Notes: generated from the letters alone by a model not told the origin. Counted from the first letter of the stretch, positions 28,634 through 36,742 are shown. The stretch is DNA of 38,374 nucleotides from Hyphomonadaceae bacterium (GCA_027482995.1 JAIXVM010000159.1:1-38374), one strand, 5' to 3'. Numbers and translations: made by a program.

Positions 28634-28983
28634 GCGGCCCGCGCGGCCTCCTCGAGCGTTTCGCCGAGCGCATCCTTCACATCCCCCAGCAGCACGGCCG
28701 CCAGCGCCGGGCTTGGCGCTTCGGCGCTTCGCCCCGCCCGTTCGGCCCGCTCGCAGGCGGCGGCCAGCTTCAGCGCGCCGATGCCAAGGCTTGCGCCCTT
28801 GATGCTGTGCGCGGCGTCGGACCATTCGCGCCGCTCGAGCCGGGGGTCGAGCAGGCGCGACCAGAGCTGCGCCTGATGCTGGAACAGGCCGATCACTTCG
28901 ATCGCGAGATCGGTGTCTCCACTGGTCATCGCCGAGAGATGATCAAGATCCATCACAGGGAGGGGCGGGCGAGGCTCGGACAT
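28594..28983 (-). CDS. Orphan histidine phosphotransfer (Hpt) domain protein (ShpA-like candidate)
   Basis: AAHSIKGASLGIGALKLAAACERAE, the Hpt His-x-x-Lys-Gly motif; start taken as MSEPRPP; 3' end overlaps the chorismate mutase gene. Confidence 0.88.
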   Translation of the reverse strand: MSEPRPPLPVMDLDHLSAMTSGDTDLAIEVIGLFQHQAQLWSRLLDPRLERREWSDAAHSIKGASLGIGALKLAAACERAERAGRSAEAPSPALAAVLLGDVKDALGETLEEAARAAYDLTSAGRRSAS

Positions 28984-29035
28984 GACGGGCGCATCCACAA
29001 GGTCAGCTTTACCCGAGAATCCTGAACGGCGCCGA

Positions 29036-29051
29036 TTAGCATCCTGTTAAC
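29036..29051 (+). promoter_or_regulatory. Candidate CtrA-binding box
   Basis: TTAG-CATCCTG-TTAAC: 7/8 to TTAA-N7-TTAA plus the trailing C. Confidence 0.4.
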
Positions 29052-29086
29052 GATGCGAATGGCGCAAAAAATTCACGCTTTATCGA

Positions 29087-29115
29087 TTGTCGAAAAGGTA
29101 CAATTCTTGTATGTG
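29087..29115 (+). promoter_or_regulatory. Candidate promoter for the small membrane ORF
   Basis: TTGTCG (29087-29092), N17, TATGTG (29110-29115) in a locally AT-rich intergenic region. Confidence 0.3.
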
Positions 29116-29165
29116 ACAAATTGAGGAACGTTAATTCGCCTCATTGCCGTTCGGGGACCAAAGAC

Positions 29166-29306
29166 ATGACTGACCTGCTGATTGTAATCCGCAATGTGGT
29201 GCTGGCAGCGATCCTGGGCTGGATCGGTCTTGAGTTCGCGCCGGATGCGACCGACAAGGACGAAAAGCCGAGCGAGCAGTCCTACGCCATGGCCATCCTC
29301 GGCTAA
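29166..29306 (+). CDS. 46-aa single-TM microprotein
   Basis: MTDLLIVIRNVVLAAILGWIGLEFAPDATDKDEKPSEQSYAMAILG: hydrophobic N-terminal helix, acidic C-terminal tail; fills the gap upstream of the TipN-like gene. Confidence 0.5.
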   Translation: MTDLLIVIRNVVLAAILGWIGLEFAPDATDKDEKPSEQSYAMAILG

Positions 29307-29383
29307 GCCATCCTGCCAAGCCTTAATCTTGTGCCGTGCATTCTGCGCTCGCAGCAGACTGCAAGCCGCGATATACATCTGTC

Positions 29384-31303
29384 ATGAACGATGCCTCTTC
29401 CTTGCGCTCCTCGGGCCGGGACGACCTTGCACGCCATCGGGCGTCTCAGAACTATGAGATGGCCCGGCATGGCGGCGGTTGGATGGTTGCGGCGTCGGCC
29501 GTCCTTGCCGCGCTCTGGATCGGCGGTCTGGCGCTCGGCTTTTTCGCGCTCGGCGGCCCGGCCCTCGCGGCGCAGTTTTCCCCGCTCATTCTTGCTGCAG
29601 CTGGCATTTCCGCGGTCATCCCAGCCGGCCTGATCCTCATGGCCGGCTTCATGGGGCGCTCCAGCCGCCGCGCTGCTGCCGCCAATGCGCTCGTGCTGGA
29701 AGCGGCCTCACGCCTGATGGCGCCCGCGCGCGAGGCTGGCACCGAGGGTATCGCCTTCGCCGAGCAGATGAAACAGGCCGCCAGCGAAATAGACCGCGCG
29801 ATGGAGCAGGCGATGGCGGCGATGCGCGAGATGGCCGGCGAGATCAATGACGAGCGCCTGCGCCTCGAATCGGTCTCCTACGCGACCTCCGACAATGCCC
29901 GCGACCTCTCGGTCCGGCTCGCCGCAGAGCGTCAGGCGCTTGAAGCGCTCGCCCGCGAACTGCGCGGGCAGATCAGCACGATGAGCGAAGCCATTCCGCG
30001 TCAGGCCCAGCTGATGGTGTCCGCCGCGCGCCAGGCGAGCGATGAAGTCGGACGCGCCGATACCGCGCTCGAAGCCCGGCTCGGCTCCATGGGCCGGGCA
30101 GGGGAGGATCTGTCCCGCCGCCTCGAAGCGCTGGACGGCCTCGCCCGCGAAGCGGCCACCCGTACCGAAACGCTGACCTTCGCGATCACGCGCGTCGAGG
30201 ACAAGCTCGAACAATCCCGCCGCACGGTGGACGCCGCGGTCCGCGCTAGCGAAGTCGCCGCCACCGCCGCCACGTCCACGGGCGATGCCCTGAAAGGCGC
30301 GGTCGCTTCGGCGATCGAAGGCGCCCGGCAGGCGAATGCCGAAATCCATGCGACCACGCGCGGCGCCGCCGAGGAAGCCGCGCGCGCGCTCACCCGTCTG
30401 CGGGAAGCGGGCGAACAGGCCGCCTACGCGCTGCGCACGGCCAGCTACGCGGCCCGGATCGAGGGCGAAAACCTCGAGCGCCGCACCGGCATCGCGCCGC
30501 CCGAACCGGCTCCGGTCTTGCCGGCTGCGCCAATCCGTCCGAGCATTTCGGCTCCGTCCACGGAGTATACGAACGGTCACGCACCCTCCGCCCACGCGCC
30601 CGTCTATGCGAACGGCAATGGTCACGCGGCCGCGCACTTGAATGGCAATGGCAGCGATGCCGCCGGACTGTCGCAGAGCCGCAGTTTCCTGGATGACGAT
30701 CTCTTTGAGGCCAGCGCCGACGCGGTGATTGCCGCAACAACCGCTCCGGATGCGGACGATGTGCCGCTCGTGCTCGGCCGCGAGACGTCCGCGCGCGATG
30801 GTGAGCCGCTGATGCTGCGCCGCCGGCACGAAGATCCGCCGGTTGCCCCGGGCACCGCGCCGCGCCGGCGCGCGAGCGATCACCTTCCCGGAAATGGCGC
30901 CAACGGCTCCGCGCTGCGTGACATCATCTCCGACATCACGCGCGAAGAGGCCGGCGATGTCGATGAAGACCGCGAGCATATTGCCGAAACCATCGTTGCC
31001 CGGCTTGAATCCGCCGGCATTCCGCTCGGCGAGGTTTTCCGTCCTAGGTCCAAGAAAAAGATCGCGGCGGCAAACCAGAAGAGCAACGCCTCCCGCCGGG
31101 ATGCCATCCGCGATCAGGCGCGCAAGGAAGTCGAGCGGGTATCGCACCGCCTGCGCAGTGATGCGAAACTGATGGGCATGGCACGGCGATTTGCCGAGCT
31201 CGAAAAGTCCGATGCGCTGGTCGCCCTCGCGCAAACGCAAAGCACCAGCCGCAACGCCAGCGCGCGCCTCGCCGCTTTCCTTCTGGTGGACGCCGCTCTC
31301 TGA
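29384..31303 (+). CDS. Large coiled-coil membrane protein with two N-terminal TM segments, TipN-like polarity factor candidate
   Basis: Two TMs (WMVAASAVLAALWIGGLALGFFALG; FSPLILAAAGISAVIPAGLILMAGFMG), a long Ala/Glu/Arg-rich coiled coil, low-complexity NGNGH linker, and a conserved-looking C-terminal helical region ending RNASARLAAFLLVDAAL. Confidence 0.6.
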   Translation: MNDASSLRSSGRDDLARHRASQNYEMARHGGGWMVAASAVLAALWIGGLALGFFALGGPALAAQFSPLILAAAGISAVIPAGLILMAGFMGRSSRRAAAANALVLEAASRLMAPAREAGTEGIAFAEQMKQAASEIDRAMEQAMAAMREMAGEINDERLRLESVSYATSDNARDLSVRLAAERQALEALARELRGQISTMSEAIPRQAQLMVSAARQASDEVGRADTALEARLGSMGRAGEDLSRRLEALDGLAREAATRTETLTFAITRVEDKLEQSRRTVDAAVRASEVAATAATSTGDALKGAVASAIEGARQANAEIHATTRGAAEEAARALTRLREAGEQAAYALRTASYAARIEGENLERRTGIAPPEPAPVLPAAPIRPSISAPSTEYTNGHAPSAHAPVYANGNGHAAAHLNGNGSDAAGLSQSRSFLDDDLFEASADAVIAATTAPDADDVPLVLGRETSARDGEPLMLRRRHEDPPVAPGTAPRRRASDHLPGNGANGSALRDIISDITREEAGDVDEDREHIAETIVARLESAGIPLGEVFRPRSKKKIAAANQKSNASRRDAIRDQARKEVERVSHRLRSDAKLMGMARRFAELEKSDALVALAQTQSTSRNASARLAAFLLVDAAL

Positions 31304-31323
31304 AGTGAACCGGGGTTTTCCTC

Positions 31324-31686
31324 ATGGCTGACCGGATCACGGCAAACCTGCCGGCCATCGATTTTGACCAGACTGAAGCCTTCTATGCCAAACTGGGGTT
31401 CGAGACAGGCTTCAAGGATGACGGCTGGATGATCCTCAATCGGGGATCGCTCGAGATCGAATTCTTTCCGCATCCCAAGCTCAATCCAAGTGAGTCCTGG
31501 TTCAGCGCCTGCGTCCGGGTCGCCGATCTTGATGGCGTGTTCGCGGATTTTCTGGCTGCAGGTCTTCCCGGTTTCGGTATCCCGCGCCTGACGGCGCCCG
31601 CGCTCGAACCCTTCGGTATGCGGATGTTCGCGCTGGTTGACCTAAACGGCAGCCTTCTGCGCTGTATCGAGGAAGACCCCCTCTAA
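31324..31686 (+). CDS. Bleomycin-resistance-type VOC family protein
   Basis: ANLPAIDFDQTEAFYAKLGFETGFKDDGWMILNRGSLEIEFF. Confidence 0.85.
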   Translation: MADRITANLPAIDFDQTEAFYAKLGFETGFKDDGWMILNRGSLEIEFFPHPKLNPSESWFSACVRVADLDGVFADFLAAGLPGFGIPRLTAPALEPFGMRMFALVDLNGSLLRCIEEDPL

Positions 31687-31697
31687 GGCCCACCGGC

Positions 31698-32630
31698 CTA
31701 CACCCCGATCACTTCGCTGTCGGAGGCCTCGTCCTTGATCCACTTGATGAAGGCGCGCACGTCCGCCGAGAGGTGCCGGCCTTTGGGCCAGACCAGCCAA
31801 TAGCCAAAGTCGATGGGGATCGAGCCATTCGCGAACGGCGCGGCGAGGCGCCCGGCGGCGATGTCGTTCGCTGCAATGGCCTGCTTGGCCAGCGCGACGC
31901 CCCGGCCGGCCGCTGCCGACTCGATCACGAGGATGCCCTGGTTGAACCGCGGACCCTTGGTGCCATCCACGCCCGAGACACCATGCGCGCGCAGCCAACT
32001 CGCCCAGTCGGGGCAGGAGGGGTCATTCTCCGAGCTTTCGTCATGCAGCAGCGTATGATGCTTCAGGTCTTCGGGCTTGCGGATGGCGTCGGGGCCTTCC
32101 AGCAGCCGCGGCGAACAGACCGGAAGCACGGTCTCATCCAGTAGCTTCTCTGATTTCAGGCCGTCATAGTTGCCACGGCCATAGCGAATGGCGAGGTCGG
32201 CATCGGCGGTGTTGAAATCGGTCAGCGACATGTCCGCCGAGATCCACGCCTCGGTGCCCTCGTTGAACCGGTGGAATTTTTCGAGGCGCGGCGCCAGCCA
32301 CTTGGCGGCAAAGGACGGCGCGCAGGACACCATCACGCGTCCCTTCCGGGCCGGTGCCTGCATGATGCGGCCGGCTTCCGAGATCCGCTCGAACGCCTCC
32401 CGGACGAGGGGCAGGCTCGCCTGCGCCGCATCTGTCAGCAGAACGGAACGGCCGGTGCGCTTGAACAGGGGTGTTCCGGCGAAGTCTTCCAGCTGCCTTA
32501 TCTGCTGGGAAATTGCGCCCGGTGTGACGTTCAATTCCTCTGCCGCCTGTGTAAACGAAAGCCGGCGCGCAGCGGCTTCAAATGCCCTGAGAGCGTTCAA
32601 TGGCGGCAGGCGGTCTGTGGGCTCGGACAT
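31698..32630 (-). CDS. LysR-family transcriptional regulator, GcvA-like
   Basis: LPPLNALRAFEAAARRLSFTQAAEELNVTPGAISQQIRQLEDFAGTPLFKRTGRSVLLTDA. Confidence 0.92.
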   Translation of the reverse strand: MSEPTDRLPPLNALRAFEAAARRLSFTQAAEELNVTPGAISQQIRQLEDFAGTPLFKRTGRSVLLTDAAQASLPLVREAFERISEAGRIMQAPARKGRVMVSCAPSFAAKWLAPRLEKFHRFNEGTEAWISADMSLTDFNTADADLAIRYGRGNYDGLKSEKLLDETVLPVCSPRLLEGPDAIRKPEDLKHHTLLHDESSENDPSCPDWASWLRAHGVSGVDGTKGPRFNQGILVIESAAAGRGVALAKQAIAANDIAAGRLAAPFANGSIPIDFGYWLVWPKGRHLSADVRAFIKWIKDEASDSEVIGV

Positions 32631-32699
32631 GGATAGTTTCTCTAAAAGATAGACTTAGGGGTTGCCCGTTGCTGCCGGGGCGTCAAGGAGGTTTGTAGC

Positions 32700-32741
32700 A
32701 TGTGTCCTTCCAGAACCGCTAAACGTGAAAGTTGCGCCTGA
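32700..32741 (+). CDS. Putative 13-aa leader peptide MCPSRTAKRESCA upstream of cysG
   Basis: AAGGAGG SD at 32685-32691, 8-nt spacer, ATG 32700; TGA (32739-32741) overlaps the cysG ATG (32741-32743). Confidence 0.5.
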   Translation: MCPSRTAKRESCA

Positions 32742-34174
32742 TGCGCCAGTTCCCGGCATTCTTTAATCTCGAAGGGGCCCGGATCGTGGTGTTCGGCGAC
32801 GGGGACGAAGCGGCGCGCAAACTCCGCCTGCTGGTCACCTCGCCCGCCGAGCTCGTCCTGATCGGCGGATTTACGGATGCGTCGCTGGCCGCCGAATTTG
32901 CCGGCCGCGTCATCGTTGTCGGCCGGGGCGAGACGGAAGCGGGGCTGCAAGGCGCCCGCCTCGCGATCATCGCCGAGACGGACGAGACCTTGCGCGCCAG
33001 CGCGCTGGCCGCTGTACGCGCGCGAAACATCCCTGTGAATGTCGTGGACCAGCCGGACTCCTGCGATTTCACGGTGCCCTCGATCCTCGACCGGGGCGAG
33101 ATCGTCGCCGCCATCGCCTCGGGCGGCGCGGCGCCGGTGCTGGCCAAGGCCGTGCGCGCCAAACTCGAAGCGCTGCTGCCGGCCCGGATCGGGGAACTGG
33201 CGGCGCTCGCCCGGCGCCTGCGGCCGTTCGTGTCGGAAGCCATCCCGGACAAGTCGGCGCGCCGCCTGTTCTGGGAACGCGCCCTGACGGGTCCCGCCGC
33301 CGAGGCCGCCTATGCCGGCGAACTTGCGAAGGCCGAAGCGCTGCTGAAGTCCGAAGCCCTTGGCAGCGCCCGGGCGGATGGTGTTGTGCACATCGTCGGG
33401 GCAGGGCCCGGAGACCCGGAGCTCCTGACGCTGAAGGCGCTCCGCGTGCTGCAGGAGGCGGACGTGGTCTACTTTGACCGGCTCGTTGGCCCCGGCATCC
33501 TTGATCTCATTCGCCGCGATGCGACGCGCGTCCCGGTCGGCAAATCGAAGGGCGACCATTCTGTTCCGCAGACGGAGATTCATCACCGCCTGATCGCGTC
33601 CGCGCGGGAAGGCCTTCGCGTCGTGCGGTTGAAAGGCGGGGACCCGTTCATCTTCGGGCGCGGCGGCGAGGAACTCGAAGCGGTACGGGCGGCAGGTATC
33701 GCCGTGCACGTCGTGCCGGGCATATCGTCCGCCCTCGGATGTGCCGCCTCGGCCGGCGTGCCCCTGACACACCGCGATCATGCCCAGACGCTGACCTTCG
33801 TCACCGGCCATGCGAAAGCCGGCGGTGTGCCGGACCTTGACTGGGCCGCGCTTGCACGCCCGGCGCAGACGGTTGTCGTGTTCATGGGCGTCGATACGGC
33901 GCCCGCGATCGCCGAACGGCTGATCGCTGCCGGACGCAGCCCGCGCACGCCGATTGCCGTGGTCGAAAATGGGACGCGCCCGGAGGAAGTGCGCGTCTAT
34001 GGTGAATTGTCCGAGCTGCCATCCCTGATCATCGAAGAGGGGATCACCGGCCCCGCGCTCCTGATCATCGGCGAAGTGGCCGGCATTCCGCTCGCCAGTG
34101 TCCAGATCAGCCAGTTTCTGCCAGCCGAGACGGCGACTTCGCCGCGCCTCGCAGCCCTGGCCATTGAGGAGTAG
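32741..34174 (+). CDS. cysG: Siroheme synthase (precorrin-2 dehydrogenase/ferrochelatase + uroporphyrinogen-III C-methyltransferase)
   Basis: MRQFPAFFNLEGARIVVFGDGDEAARKLRLL...VHIVGAGPGDPELLTLKALRVLQEADVVYFDRLVG...RLKGGDPFIFGRGGEE. Confidence 0.95.
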   Translation: MRQFPAFFNLEGARIVVFGDGDEAARKLRLLVTSPAELVLIGGFTDASLAAEFAGRVIVVGRGETEAGLQGARLAIIAETDETLRASALAAVRARNIPVNVVDQPDSCDFTVPSILDRGEIVAAIASGGAAPVLAKAVRAKLEALLPARIGELAALARRLRPFVSEAIPDKSARRLFWERALTGPAAEAAYAGELAKAEALLKSEALGSARADGVVHIVGAGPGDPELLTLKALRVLQEADVVYFDRLVGPGILDLIRRDATRVPVGKSKGDHSVPQTEIHHRLIASAREGLRVVRLKGGDPFIFGRGGEELEAVRAAGIAVHVVPGISSALGCAASAGVPLTHRDHAQTLTFVTGHAKAGGVPDLDWAALARPAQTVVVFMGVDTAPAIAERLIAAGRSPRTPIAVVENGTRPEEVRVYGELSELPSLIIEEGITGPALLIIGEVAGIPLASVQISQFLPAETATSPRLAALAIEE

Positions 34175-34180
34175 TCCGCC

Positions 34181-34483
34181 ATGAGTTCCGTTCGTCCCAA
34201 GCTGAAGCCTGAAACGCCCAAGGCCGTGACCGGGTGGGCCACGGCGACGGGCCGCTCCGTCTGGCTGCGCGCCGATGGTACGTGGACGGAGGAGGCCGGT
34301 CTCCTCGGTGTCTTCACCGGCGATGAAGCCGAGGCGAGGCTGGCGGCCGCGCTCAAGCAGGAGGCGGTCGTCACCGATCCATACTTCATGGAAGTCACCG
34401 CCGACGGCAAGATTGCGGGCCGCGAGACCTTGCGCGAGTCGATGCGCGCCGAGCCAACATTGTCTTTCGGCGGCGCGGCATGA
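34181..34483 (+). CDS. DUF2849 family protein
   Basis: KAVTGWATATGRSVWLRADGTWTEEAGLLGVFTGDEAEARLAAA; position between cysG and cysI matches the typical alphaproteobacterial DUF2849 context. Confidence 0.8.
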   Translation: MSSVRPKLKPETPKAVTGWATATGRSVWLRADGTWTEEAGLLGVFTGDEAEARLAAALKQEAVVTDPYFMEVTADGKIAGRETLRESMRAEPTLSFGGAA

Positions 34484-35091
34484 TCCGCATCTTCGGCGAC
34501 AGCATCTCGGGCAACTGCCTGAAAGTGAAATGGGTGGCCGAGCGTCTCGGCCTTGCCCATGAATGGATCGAGATCGACATCTTGAAGGGTGAGACGCGCA
34601 CCGACGCATTTCTGGCGCTCAACCCGTTCGGGCAGGTGCCGGTTGTCCAGTTCGATGACGGCCGCACGCTCTCGCAATCCAACGCGATCATCCTGCACTT
34701 CGCCGAAGGCTCCGACCTCGTCCCGCAAGACGCCTTCGAGCGCGCCAAGATGCTGGAGTGGATGTTCTGGGAGCAGTATTCGCACGAGCCGACGATCGCC
34801 GTGCGCCGCTTCCAGAAGCACTACCTCAAGAAATCCGATGACGCGATTGACGCTGACCTGATGGCCAAGGGCCGCCGCGCGCTGGGCCGGATGGAGATGG
34901 CGCTGATCTCGAGCGATTTCATCGCGGGCGGCGCAGCGATAACGCTCGCCGATATCGCGCTGCTCGCCTACACGCGCATGGCGCACGAAGGCGGCTTTGA
35001 CCTGACCGAGTTTCCGGCGGTGCATGCCTGGGTCGCGCGCTGCGAGCTTGAACTTGGCCTGCCGCACCTGCATGAGGTCACGCATGTATAG
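34480..35091 (+). CDS. Glutathione S-transferase family protein
   Basis: MIRIFGDSISGNCLKVKWVAERLGLAHEWIEIDILKGETRTDAFLALNPFGQVPVVQFDDGRTLSQSNAIILHFAE, a GST N-domain; overlaps neighbours on both sides. Confidence 0.92.
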   Translation: MIRIFGDSISGNCLKVKWVAERLGLAHEWIEIDILKGETRTDAFLALNPFGQVPVVQFDDGRTLSQSNAIILHFAEGSDLVPQDAFERAKMLEWMFWEQYSHEPTIAVRRFQKHYLKKSDDAIDADLMAKGRRALGRMEMALISSDFIAGGAAITLADIALLAYTRMAHEGGFDLTEFPAVHAWVARCELELGLPHLHEVTHV

Positions 35092-36742
35092 ATATGACCA
35101 GTTTGATGCCCGCCTCGTCTCTGAGCGCGTGGCGCAGTTTCGCGGCCAGGTGGAGCGGCGCCTGTCGGGCGCGTTGACGGAGGACGAGTTCAAGCCGCTG
35201 CGGTTGCAGAACGGGGTGTACCTGCAGCTGCACGCCTACATGCTGCGCATCGCAATCCCCTACGGCCAGCTCTCGCCGCGCCAGTTGCGCCGCCTTGCCG
35301 AAATCGCCCGCGACTACGACCGCGGGTTCGGCCACTTCACGACGCGCCAGAACATCCAATTCAACTGGGTGGCCTTGCAGGACATTCCGGAGGTTCTGGA
35401 AAAGCTCGCGGAGGTCGAGATGCATGCCATCCAAACCTCGGGCAACTGTATCCGCAATACGACCACGGATCATTTCGCGGGCGCCGCGCAGGACGAAGTC
35501 GTCGATCCCCGCGCCTGGTGCGAGATCATCCGCCAGTGGAGCACCTTCCATCCGGAATTCGCGTTCCTGCCGCGCAAGTTCAAGATTGCGGTGACGGCTG
35601 CCGAACACGACCGCGCCGCAATCCGCGTGCATGATGTCGGCCTGCATATCCGGCAGCAGGACGGCGTCACCGGCTTCGAAGTGCACGTCGGCGGGGGGCA
35701 GGGGCGCACGCCGCACATTGCCGCGCTGGTGAATCCGTTCGTACCCGAGACGCAGATCCTCGACTACCTTGAGGCGATCATGCGCGTGTACAACCGCTAC
35801 GGACGCCGCGACAACAAGTACAAGGCGCGGATCAAGATCCTCGTCTCGGAGCTTGGCGAGGCCGAATACATCCGCCAGGTCGAGGAAGAGTTCGCGGCGC
35901 AGCGCGCGAGCGAGAAAATCGATCTGCCTGCGGCAGAGGTCGCCCGCATCCATGCCTATTTCGCCCCGCCCGCGCTGGCGACCAAGGCCGCGTCTTCGAA
36001 ACAACTCGATGCGGCGAAAGCGGCGGATCCGGCGTTTGCCCGCTGGACGCGCGCCAACCTGCATCCGCACAAGGTCGCTGGCTATGCGTCCGTCACGGTC
36101 AGCCTGAAGCCGATCGGCGTTGCGCCGGGCGATGCGACGGACACTCAGATGGAGCTGGTCGCGGATCTTGCTGAAAAGTACGGGTACGGAGATATCCGCG
36201 TGAGCCATGCGCAAAACCTGATCCTGCCGCATGTCGCGCTGGACGACCTGCCGGAGGTGTACAAGGCGCTCGACGCGGCCGGTCTCGGCGCGGCCAATGA
36301 GAGCCGGATCACCGACATGATCGTCTGCCCCGGTCTCGACTATTGCAACCTCGCCAATGCCCGCTCGATCCCGGTGGCGCTGGCCGTGCAGAAAGTGTTC
36401 GCCGATCCCGCCTATGAGGAGGACATCGGCAAGCTGCACATCAACGTGTCCGGTTGCATCAATGCCTGCGGTCACCACCATGTCGGCCATATCGGTATCC
36501 TTGGCGTCGATAAAAAAGGGGAGGAGTTCTACCAGATCCTCCTCGGCGGGCGCGCCGACGAGAAGGCGGCGCTCGGCGAGATTGTAGGCCCCGGCCTCAA
36601 GGCAGAGGACGTGCCCGCCGCCATTCACCGGGTTGTCGAATTCTACCGGACCCAGCGCACCTCGCCGTCCGAGAAATTCATCGACACGCTGGAACGGCTC
36701 GGCCACCAGACCTTCCAGGAGGCTTTGTATGCCGCTGGTTAA
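35084..36742 (+). CDS. cysI: Ferredoxin-type assimilatory sulfite (nitrite/sulfite) reductase
   Basis: Siroheme/Fe4S4 ligands CPGLDYC and CINAC (NVSGCINACGHHHVGHIGILG); RQNIQFNWV. Confidence 0.93.
   Translation: MYRYDQFDARLVSERVAQFRGQVERRLSGALTEDEFKPLRLQNGVYLQLHAYMLRIAIPYGQLSPRQLRRLAEIARDYDRGFGHFTTRQNIQFNWVALQDIPEVLEKLAEVEMHAIQTSGNCIRNTTTDHFAGAAQDEVVDPRAWCEIIRQWSTFHPEFAFLPRKFKIAVTAAEHDRAAIRVHDVGLHIRQQDGVTGFEVHVGGGQGRTPHIAALVNPFVPETQILDYLEAIMRVYNRYGRRDNKYKARIKILVSELGEAEYIRQVEEEFAAQRASEKIDLPAAEVARIHAYFAPPALATKAASSKQLDAAKAADPAFARWTRANLHPHKVAGYASVTVSLKPIGVAPGDATDTQMELVADLAEKYGYGDIRVSHAQNLILPHVALDDLPEVYKALDAAGLGAANESRITDMIVCPGLDYCNLANARSIPVALAVQKVFADPAYEEDIGKLHINVSGCINACGHHHVGHIGILGVDKKGEEFYQILLGGRADEKAALGEIVGPGLKAEDVPAAIHRVVEFYRTQRTSPSEKFIDTLERLGHQTFQEALYAAG

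Noticed and set aside
32732-32740. TTG 32732 as cysG start
   Set aside because: ATG 32741 forms a TGATG coupling with the upstream mini-ORF and gives a normal siroheme synthase N-terminus (MRQFPAFFNLEG). TTG is possible but less likely.
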